A stretch of 10,634 bases of DNA. It comes from CAYUYM01 sp964449305 (lineage in GTDB: Bacteria; Bacteroidota; Ignavibacteria; SZUA-365; CAYQST01). Below the pieces are notes generated by a model. It did no database searches. It was not told the DNA's origin and saw nothing but the letters and a program-made list of their open reading frames with translations. The position numbers and the translations under genes are program-made. Below are positions 1 through 6,245 of this stretch, piece by piece; within the stretch, counting starts at the first letter, position 1, and the number at the start of each line of letters is the position of its first letter. The stretch is from positions 1 to 10,634 of the forward strand of contig CAYUYM010000123.1 in assembly GCA_964449305.1 (NCBI GenBank), in the 5' to 3' direction.

Positions 1-715
<715 letters not shown>

Positions 716-742
716 AAGTGTATTGTCTCAATTTTCTTTCCA

Positions 743-752
743 GTTAAAGAGC
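743..752 (-). promoter_or_regulatory. boxA-like antitermination site in the 16S leader
   Basis: The minus strand reads GCTCTTTAAC, close to the E. coli rRNA boxA core TGCTCTTTAACA. It sits about 28 bases before the mature 16S 5' end. This is the normal place and sequence for NusB/S10-dependent antitermination loading in an rRNA leader. The match is seen directly; the function is inferred from position. Confidence 0.65.
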
Positions 753-778
753 GTCCGGCGTCTTTCTCAAAGTCACTG

Positions 779-804
779 ACTATACTTGATTCCGTGTCTG
801 TCAA
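779..804 (-). promoter_or_regulatory. Possible second, weak rRNA promoter
   Basis: The minus strand shows a perfect TTGACA (804-799) and TATAGT (784-779), but the spacer is only 14 bases, short for a housekeeping promoter. rRNA operons often have tandem promoters, so it is recorded at low confidence. It could equally be leader sequence with no promoter role. Confidence 0.2.
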
Positions 805-862
805 AAAACTCTGCGCTACTGCTTTTCTCTTCGCGCTTTGCCCATCTCGTGGGCGGATTACA

Positions 863-891
863 AGTATACTCTCCCGCCTCCTCAAATGCAA
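863..891 (-). promoter_or_regulatory. Candidate rRNA operon promoter
   Basis: On the minus strand TTGCAT (891-886) is followed after 17 bases by TATACT (868-863), which predicts a start near 856 and a leader of about 140 bases before 16S. The extended reading is TTG-N20-TATACTTG, similar to the Bacteroidota -33/-7 layout. The -35 matches the E. coli consensus poorly (3 of 6) and the -10 well (5 of 6). The A-tracts immediately upstream strengthen the call. Confidence 0.55.
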
Positions 892-904
892 GTCCCACCT
901 CCAC

Positions 905-923
905 TTTTTTCCTCCTTTTTTTT
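905..923 (-). promoter_or_regulatory. A-tract UP-like element of the rRNA promoter
   Basis: On the minus strand a run of eight A (923-916) and a run of six A (910-905) are separated by GGAGG. With the start placed near 856 they fall at about -67 to -60 and -54 to -49. They are spaced by roughly one helical turn, as expected for an alpha-CTD-binding UP element or an intrinsically curved upstream region. Confidence 0.45.
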
Positions 924-982
924 CCACCACCCCCTAACTCCTTTATCTACAATACCCAGCTTCGTGCGGACCGCCCCATCTT

Positions 983-1049
983 CGTGCGGGGCGCCCCCCG
1001 TGGCGCCCCCATGCGTCGTGCGGGGCGCCCCCCGTGGCGCCCCATGCGT
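983..1049. repeat. Two tandem GC-rich hairpin repeats (34 + 33 bp)
   Basis: Unit 1 (983-1016) and unit 2 (1017-1049) are identical except for one extra C in unit 1. Each holds a perfect inverted repeat, GGGGCGCC and GGCGCCCC around a six-base loop CCCCGT (988-1009 and 1022-1043). A diverged partial unit starting TTCGTGCGG lies just left at 961-980. Neither strand has a T-run after the stems, so they are not classic intrinsic terminators. They sit about 60 bp upstream of the A-tracts of the rRNA promoter. Confidence 0.85.
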
Positions 1050-1177
1050 CGGCCTGCGCCCCGAAAAACCACACCCGCCTTTTCACCAGATTCCGTCCTG
1101 CGAAGCTATATCCCTGAGTCGAAGCGCATGCGTCCAATAATCGGACACACGACGCCGAGACAAGGCGGCAGAGGACG

Positions 1178-1192
1178 ATCCACCATGTGGAT
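1178..1192. repeat. Short inverted repeat, operator-like
   Basis: ATCCAC and GTGGAT flank a 3-base centre (CAT), giving a 6-bp perfect palindrome. It could be a protein-binding site or a small stem within a structured RNA. By itself it may be chance. Confidence 0.2.
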
Positions 1193-1251
1193 GCCTCCTG
1201 GGGACGGCCGCCGACCCCACGGTCTCCCTGGAGATCGTGACCAAGCGAGAG

Positions 1252-1290
1252 GAAGCGCCCGGTCGCAAGATGCGGGCGCTTCTATTTTGC
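1252..1290 (+). terminator. Orphan intrinsic-terminator-like hairpin
   Basis: GAAGCGCCCG (1252-1261) and CGGGCGCTTC (1273-1282) form a perfect 10-bp stem around an 11-base loop, followed on the plus strand by TATTTTGC. The tail is only moderately T-rich. No tail is present in the minus direction. There is no plus-strand protein gene ahead of it, so it would end a noncoding transcript or be a relic. Confidence 0.45.
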
Positions 1291-1559
1291 CTATACTGCT
1301 TTGCCTACTACTGCGCCAGTTCGCCCTCCCGTCATCACCCACCCATGACATCCTATTCACATGATCCCGATGGAGCGTATCCCATCCGCCTGCCACTCCC
1401 GCAGGAACCATTCCGAAAAGGTCCGATTCCAGCCGACCAGGCCGGAGCGCCCTCATGTCCAATCGCATGGGCTTCTGATGAGGTGGGAGAAAGTCGTTCG
1501 GGAGCGCAATAGTTCCATCCTCGAAATATTTTTTTTCCCGACACCCCAACTCTCTTTTC

Positions 1560-1588
1560 TTGGAAGGAAACATTCTTTATCTTAATTC
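1560..1588 (+). promoter_or_regulatory. Weak candidate promoter for the cytochrome gene
   Basis: TTGGAA (1560-1565) is followed after 17 bases by TAATTC (1583-1588). This has the same TTG-N20-TA spacing as the other candidate promoters in the window, although the -10 is poor. It would give a leader of roughly 165 bases before the start at 1762. No better pair was found closer to the gene. Confidence 0.25.
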
Positions 1589-1741
1589 CGATTTCGACCC
1601 GATCCTCGTACGGCAACGATCACGCGATCAGCAGAAACCAGCACCTCCCATGAATCAGCACCCCCAACCCATCCTTTCTGTGCTTTCAACACAACCACAT
1701 ACAAACACGGCGAAGGCCGATATTTTCCCATTAACTCTAGG

Positions 1742-1765
1742 AAGGAGAAGTTGATGTCCAAATGA
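1742..1765 (+). promoter_or_regulatory. Ribosome site and 3-codon mini-ORF overlapping the cytochrome start
   Basis: AAGGAG (1742-1747) has an ideal 6-base spacing to an ATG at 1754 but a 14-base spacing to the cytochrome ATG at 1762. The first ATG opens only Met-Ser-Lys-stop (1754-1765), and its TGA overlaps the cytochrome start as ATGA (1762-1765). The cytochrome frame has no closer start, and its product begins with a proper signal peptide at 1762. This suggests translation by reinitiation from the mini-ORF, or a long-spaced site. Confidence 0.5.
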
Positions 1766-3879
1766 AACGGTACTCAATTTTACTCGTTCTGGCAATCGTG
1801 TGCGGCATCGCACTCGAGACTGTCGCCCAAGCGCAGCCCGTCACCGTGAAGGTGCAGCGCGAAGCAATGTCGCCCCGGCGCATCGGGACCTACCCGGCCG
1901 GGACGTTCCCCGTTTCCACCGGCCTGCGCGTCATCCCGAAGGGCATGAAGGCCTATCTGAGCGCCACCACCACCGGTGTGATCACCGCGTACAACTGGGA
2001 GTTCGTCGAGAAGCCGGCCGGCTCCGCCGCGGCCATCGACACCGCAACGAACAGGTTCGTGCGCTTCGTTCCCGACATGGTCGGCAAGTACATCGTGAAG
2101 GTGACGGTGGACAGCGGCAAGACCGCGTTCGATACCCTGTTCGCCAGCACGTATGCCGGTCTCCCGCAGACCGCAGCCTGCGTGTGCCATGCAGGCATGA
2201 CCCCGAACCTCATCCCCGATTTCAAGAAGACCCGTCATTTCACCATGTATGCCCGTGGAATCACCGGTCAGCTCGAAGTGGAAGAGTACATGGGCAAGAC
2301 CGTCGGTGTGTACAGCAAGAGCTGCATCAAGTGCCACACCACCGGTTGGGACGAGACGGTCGACAACGGCAACTATGGTTTCGAAGCAAAGAAGGCCGGT
2401 TGGGACACCACCTGGTACAAGCTGGGCGCATTCGTGAACAACGAGTACTTCCTCCCGTATGGTGACTCCACGCAGTTCCGCCTCATGCAGGCCTCCTATC
2501 CGTCCGTCGCCCTCGTCGCCCAGATCGGCTGCGAGCAGTGCCACGGCCCGGCCAAGGATCACGGCCAGACCGGCGACAAGACCATGATCGGCAAGAGCTT
2601 CGAGGCCGGCACATGCATGCAGTGCCACGACGCCCCGAACAAGCACCGCCTCGGCAGCTACTGGCTCGAGTCCGCGCACTCCACCATGAAGCTCTCGGCT
2701 GGTGAAGCCAATCGCACACAGTGCTGGCCCTGCCACTCCGGCTCCGCCATGCCTGCCTACCTCGAGAATCGCACGACTCCGAACTATTCGAAGACCCCGG
2801 TCGTCGCCTCGATCAACTGCGTCACCTGCCATGACCCGCACAGCGATGCAAACGAGATGCAGCTCCGTACCGCAGTGCTCGACAAGCTGAACAACGGCTT
2901 CATCCCGCCCGCAGGCGCAGGCGGCAAGAGCGCCCTCTGCATGAACTGCCACCGTGCCCGTACAGACGTGAAGGAACGCGTTGCCGCAGTGCAGCGTGCC
3001 CTCTATGATCGTTTCTACCCGCACTACAGCCCCCAGGCAGACATGTGGTTCGGCCAGAACGGATGGGAATATGGTCTGCCCATCACCGGTTTGCAGACAC
3101 ACGGCCACCTCGAAGATGGCTGTGTCACCTGCCACATGACCACCCGTGTCAATGGCTCGAGCATCCACAGCGACCATGCCATGCACATGGTGGATCCTGT
3201 CACCCAGAAGGAAAACACCACGGCGTGCAAGACCTGCCATGGCGAACATGTTGAGGAATTTGACGAAGTCCGCGCGTTCAACGATTATGATGGCAATGGC
3301 AAGATCGAGGGCATCGTGACAGAAATCACCGGCCTCCTCGACCGCCTCAAGGCCGTGCTGCCGATCAACCCGACCACGGGCGATGTCTGCAACAACATGA
3401 AGGCTGATTCCGCCATTGTGAAGACCCATCCGCAGTGGCCGGCCATCGTGCCCGCGATCTGGAACTACTACCTCGTGAAGAACGACTTCTCGAACGGCAT
3501 CCACAACACGAAGTACGCGGTTGCCATCCTCCGCGCCTCCCTCGGCACCCTCACCGGCGTCGAGTCGGCCAACCAGGATGTTCCGACCAGCTACGCACTG
3601 TCCCAGAACTACCCGAATCCGTTCAACCCGACGACGTCGATCCAGTTCAGCGTTCCGCGTGCGGGCAACACCACCCTGTATGTGTACAACAGCACAGGCG
3701 AGCTCGTCGCCAAGCTGGCCGACGGCATGATCGCCCCGGGCAACTACACGGTGACCTGGAACGGCCTCGATCTGAAGGGCGTCGCCGCCTCCAGCGGTGT
3801 GTACTTCTACAAGCTCACCGTCGCCGACAATGGCAATCAGCTGTTCTCGACCACGAAGAAGATGATGCTCGTGAAGTAA
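1762..3879 (+). CDS. Secreted multiheme c-type cytochrome with T9SS C-terminal sorting domain
   Basis: The 705-residue product starts with a Sec signal peptide (MKRYSILLVLAIVCGIALETVAQA). Residues about 30-130 look like a PKD/Ig-type beta domain. Eight canonical CXXCH heme sites follow, with first Cys at 188, 257, 285, 321, 353, 393, 454 and 489, preceded by an atypical CVCH at 140-143. Spacing and the GCEQCHGP motif resemble the cytochrome c554-like multiheme group. A DYDGNGKIEG loop (from 508) resembles an EF-hand/dockerin calcium site. NDFSNGIHN (574-582) is like the tail motif of many multiheme cytochromes. Residues 610-705 form the Por/T9SS sorting domain (SYALSQNYPNPFNP). The likely role is electron transfer at the outer surface; the partner is unknown. 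AAG and AAC dominate the Lys and Asn codons, suggesting high expression. It stands alone, with hairpins downstream. Confidence 0.93.
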   Translation: MKRYSILLVLAIVCGIALETVAQAQPVTVKVQREAMSPRRIGTYPAGTFPVSTGLRVIPKGMKAYLSATTTGVITAYNWEFVEKPAGSAAAIDTATNRFVRFVPDMVGKYIVKVTVDSGKTAFDTLFASTYAGLPQTAACVCHAGMTPNLIPDFKKTRHFTMYARGITGQLEVEEYMGKTVGVYSKSCIKCHTTGWDETVDNGNYGFEAKKAGWDTTWYKLGAFVNNEYFLPYGDSTQFRLMQASYPSVALVAQIGCEQCHGPAKDHGQTGDKTMIGKSFEAGTCMQCHDAPNKHRLGSYWLESAHSTMKLSAGEANRTQCWPCHSGSAMPAYLENRTTPNYSKTPVVASINCVTCHDPHSDANEMQLRTAVLDKLNNGFIPPAGAGGKSALCMNCHRARTDVKERVAAVQRALYDRFYPHYSPQADMWFGQNGWEYGLPITGLQTHGHLEDGCVTCHMTTRVNGSSIHSDHAMHMVDPVTQKENTTACKTCHGEHVEEFDEVRAFNDYDGNGKIEGIVTEITGLLDRLKAVLPINPTTGDVCNNMKADSAIVKTHPQWPAIVPAIWNYYLVKNDFSNGIHNTKYAVAILRASLGTLTGVESANQDVPTSYALSQNYPNPFNPTTSIQFSVPRAGNTTLYVYNSTGELVAKLADGMIAPGNYTVTWNGLDLKGVAASSGVYFYKLTVADNGNQLFSTTKKMMLVK

Positions 3880-3887
3880 GCCTGACA

Positions 3888-3925
3888 TGATGGCCCCGGG
3901 AGCGGTTCGCCTCCGGGGTCCATCA
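3888..3925 (+). terminator. Imperfect hairpin after the cytochrome stop
   Basis: TGATGG (3888-3893) pairs with CCATCA (3920-3925), and CCCCGG pairs with CCGGGG inside, with single-base bulges. No T-run follows, so it may protect the mRNA 3' end or act together with the next hairpin rather than terminate alone. Confidence 0.4.
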
Positions 3926-3932
3926 CTACTGT

Positions 3933-3970
3933 GAGAAACGGCGCCTTCCACGGCGCCGTTCTCGTTTCAT
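3933..3970 (+). terminator. Intrinsic terminator of the cytochrome gene
   Basis: GAGAAACGGCGCC (3933-3945) pairs with GGCGCCGTTCTC (3952-3963) with one bulged A and a six-base loop, followed by GTTTCAT. The stem is strong and the tail is short. It lies about 55 bases after the stop and ahead of the next promoter. Confidence 0.65.
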
Positions 3971-3980
3971 CTGTGAATGA

Positions 3981-4009
3981 TTGCATTATGTCGATCTGCA
4001 TTTTAGATT
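3981..4009 (+). promoter_or_regulatory. Candidate promoter of the first membrane/TPR gene
   Basis: TTGCAT (3981-3986), a 17-base spacer and TAGATT (4004-4009) read in extended form as TTG-N20-TAGATTG. The -35 hexamer is the same as in the rRNA promoter. Transcription would start near 4016, about 30 bases ahead of the ATG at 4047. The upstream TTG at 3981, which could open a longer frame, is this -35 element. Confidence 0.5.
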
Positions 4010-4046
4010 GTTTTTTCCATCCCTCATCCCATCAAGGGAGCACTCC

Positions 4047-6245
4047 ATGCCCAGATCCAAGGAACGTCCCAAATCTGCCAAGCGACGCACGATTCCGAAT
4101 CCCCCTGCCAGCACTGACATCCCGGTGTTTCGTACATTCACCATCATTCTCGCTGCCTGGTTGATCCTTCGGCTCATTGCAACATCCTTCATATCCACCA
4201 CTGTCCTTTGGGGATTGGATATCGGTGGGTACCTTACAGATCGATGGGACATCTGGGCGGCTCTCCTGGCGCCCTTCCTTTTGCTCCTCCCTCCGATTCA
4301 GGGTGCCTTCGCCCGGCTGTTCCATCGCATTCCCGACCGCCCGTTGTCACCACTGTGGCAGATCATGGTGACACTCGGGCTCACCACCTTGGGCGTGGTC
4401 GTGTCAATGGCCCTCAGGCCCCTGTGGCCACTTCTTGGAGATGGAGCCAACTACCTCGCGGAGGTGTTTCACCTCTACCATGATCCCGGATACCAGTCGA
4501 ATCTCATCCGCCCCACATCGTTTCTCACCGGACATCTGATCGCGGCAGTTGTCGGCACTATGAAGGCAATGCCTGACAACCGCGAGCCTTTCGAAATTGT
4601 CGCCAGAATGGGCGCAGGCGTGCTGTGTCTCGGGGCCATGCTGCTTCTGATTCGCGAGCGTTTTCGGGCGGCGATTTCGGTTGTCGGGATCCTCTTCCTG
4701 TCGACGGGCTCCCTGCTGTTTCTCGGATATGTCGAATTGTACGCAATGCAGTATGCCTTCGCAGTGCTGTTTCTCCTTGCCGCGTGGCAGAGCTTCACAC
4801 GAAACACCACGGTGATCATCCCTGTCGCGCTTCTGGTCATCTCCATCCTCTTCGGAGGATCATCCATCATCTTTCTTCCTGCCCTGGCCTTTCTACTGTA
4901 CATGCGATATGGAACACGGCTGGGGGTCAGGCCTGTCACAGTCATGTTGTTGCTCCTGGGAGGAACCGTGCTCGCCGTCATTGTCGGCTATCTGATCATC
5001 GGTTTCAGCACGCGGAATCTCTACCTCACGACCTTCGGGTCGTATGATCGGGACATGAATGAGATGCTGACACGCCCCATCACCTACACTGTTCTTGCCC
5101 CCATTCATCTCAACGACATCGTCCAAGTCCTCCTCCTCGTCGGTGGTCCGGCATTGACGGTCCTCGCGCTTCTCGTGCACGACAAGGTCCGCCGACTCCT
5201 CACCGAGCCCTTTCTCCTGTTCCTCATCATCGCGTCCTTCGCCGGCCTCTGCCTGGTGGTGTTTGGTAATGCAGCATTGGGCCTTGCTCGTGACTGGGAT
5301 CTGACGATCACCGCCATCTCTCCGATCATCCTGCTGTGCATTGTTCTCATTCTGCGCCTCTCGTCATCCGGCATCCTCCCCTGGAGCCGCGTGTTCCCCA
5401 TGCTTGCGATCGCGACCGCCAGCATGCTGTACATCTGGGTGCAGGTCAACATGTCCGAAGCTTCATTGACGCGTTTCGAGCGGATGGTTGAGCGCTACGC
5501 GATGTCGGTGAATCCCAGATTCACCTTCAATGGATACGAGAGTCTTCGGAAATTCTACGAGCGGACGAAACGCATGGACGAGTGCTTCAGAGTGCTCGAT
5601 TGCATGGCCTCCACGCGGATCAATCAACTCGACACCTATGCCCAGATCTTCACCCTGTACAATGGGTACCATGGAGATGCCATCGTCGTGCAGCGTCTGT
5701 TCGATCGCATGGTGAGCAATGCCCGCGATCCGCTTCCTGAGTCCGACACGCGCCACGAAAACCCGCAGAAGGAGCGCCAATTGTGCACTGCCATTCTGAA
5801 CTTCGCACTTGATCAAAAGAAGATCTCGCGTGACGATCCCCGTTTCGATTCCCTTAAGAAGTACTTCGGAGGATGGCCTGAGCTGCGTATGATTGATGCC
5901 TGCCTCGACCAATCCCTGACACCTGCACAACGAGCCACGATCGCGAAGGAGGCTCTTTCCCCCAGCATCCTGCACGGCTTGATAGGTCTTCAACTGGCCG
6001 ACTTGCACTTGTTCGCCGATCAACCATTGGAAGCACAAAGGATCTTTGAACATGTGATCGAGCTGGATAAGAACTCATACATCATGGCTTACATCGGCCT
6101 TGCCGACATACACCAGCGAATCCACAACGACATCCCAAAGGCCATCGCGATTCTTGAGGCGGGTGAACGCAACTGCCGTTTTTCATCCAAACGGAAGGAT
6201 CTGCTGGACATGTTGACTGCGCTTCGAGCACAGCTCACCAAATAA
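4047..6245 (+). CDS. Polytopic membrane protein with C-terminal TPR-like domain (paralogue A)
   Basis: ATG 4047 is chosen because AAGGGAG (4034-4040) lies 6 bases ahead. The product has 732 residues. A basic, proline-rich N-terminus is followed by about ten or more hydrophobic segments (roughly 31-466, the first at 31-49, 69-86 and 104-122). The rest is a soluble domain (470-732) whose end (about 642-715) looks like two TPR-type helix pairs (AQRIFEHVIELDKNS). Motifs shared with the gene at 8042 are LGDG (Asp132), YLAEV, GYVELYAMQ (227-235), ARDWDL (414-419), VNMS (467-470) and ARDPLPESDTRH (559-570). The layout recalls GT-C-type glycosyltransferase-like membrane proteins, but I cannot identify a catalytic signature. 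Function is unknown. The gene is coupled to the next one by TAATG. Codon use is less GC-biased than in paralogue B. Confidence 0.88.
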   Translation: MPRSKERPKSAKRRTIPNPPASTDIPVFRTFTIILAAWLILRLIATSFISTTVLWGLDIGGYLTDRWDIWAALLAPFLLLLPPIQGAFARLFHRIPDRPLSPLWQIMVTLGLTTLGVVVSMALRPLWPLLGDGANYLAEVFHLYHDPGYQSNLIRPTSFLTGHLIAAVVGTMKAMPDNREPFEIVARMGAGVLCLGAMLLLIRERFRAAISVVGILFLSTGSLLFLGYVELYAMQYAFAVLFLLAAWQSFTRNTTVIIPVALLVISILFGGSSIIFLPALAFLLYMRYGTRLGVRPVTVMLLLLGGTVLAVIVGYLIIGFSTRNLYLTTFGSYDRDMNEMLTRPITYTVLAPIHLNDIVQVLLLVGGPALTVLALLVHDKVRRLLTEPFLLFLIIASFAGLCLVVFGNAALGLARDWDLTITAISPIILLCIVLILRLSSSGILPWSRVFPMLAIATASMLYIWVQVNMSEASLTRFERMVERYAMSVNPRFTFNGYESLRKFYERTKRMDECFRVLDCMASTRINQLDTYAQIFTLYNGYHGDAIVVQRLFDRMVSNARDPLPESDTRHENPQKERQLCTAILNFALDQKKISRDDPRFDSLKKYFGGWPELRMIDACLDQSLTPAQRATIAKEALSPSILHGLIGLQLADLHLFADQPLEAQRIFEHVIELDKNSYIMAYIGLADIHQRIHNDIPKAIAILEAGERNCRFSSKRKDLLDMLTALRAQLTK

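Larger units (their letters stand above)
1107..1290 (+). ncRNA. Speculative small structured RNA
   Basis: A possible -10 (TATATC, 1107-1112) lies upstream and the terminator-like hairpin at 1252-1290 lies downstream, framing a transcript of about 170 bases. Inside are several short stems, including TGGGG/CCCCA around 1199-1219 and TCTCC/GGAGA around 1223-1234. GAAGCGC at 1121-1127 repeats the 5' arm of the terminator and could pair with its 3' arm (GCGCTTC). The sequence does not match the conserved cores of tmRNA, RNase P RNA or SRP RNA that I know. GC-rich DNA folds easily, so this is only a hypothesis. Confidence 0.15.
716..1761. other. Divergent intergenic region without a convincing protein gene
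   Basis: About 1.05 kb lies between the 16S 5' end and the cytochrome start. It holds the rRNA leader and promoter (716-923), the tandem hairpin repeats (983-1049), a region of GC-rich short stems ending in a terminator-like hairpin (about 1100-1290), an AT-rich block (about 1525-1585), and a C-rich, G-poor stretch (about 1620-1710) leading to the cytochrome ribosome site. Open frames here (up to 155 codons, minus strand, 1106-1573) show no recognisable domain, no ribosome site and amino-acid use typical of chance frames in GC-rich DNA. No tRNA is seen. Confidence 0.7.

Noticed and set aside
983..1049. CRISPR array or intrinsic terminator as explanation of the tandem repeats
   Set aside because: There are no spacers, since the units abut directly, and no T-run follows the stems on either strand.
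786..1364. 192-codon plus-strand frame across the rRNA promoter and GC repeats
   Set aside because: Pro/Arg-rich translation caused by the tandem repeats, without a ribosome site or domain. It also overlaps the rRNA promoter and leader.
1106..1573. 155-codon minus-strand frame and overlapping frames in the intergenic region
   Set aside because: No ribosome site, no recognisable motif and an unlikely composition; several equally long frames overlap here, as expected by chance.
1780..3951. 723-codon open frame on the minus strand, antisense to the cytochrome
   Set aside because: It mirrors the GC-rich third positions of the cytochrome gene. The product is a low-complexity run of His, Val, Ala, Gly and Arg without domains, while the plus strand has clear heme motifs and a signal peptide.
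3981..4046. Upstream TTG start extending the first membrane/TPR protein by 22 residues
   Set aside because: The TTG is the putative -35 box, and ATG 4047 has AAGGGAG at the right distance. The paralogue also has a short polar N-terminus matching the ATG 4047 start.
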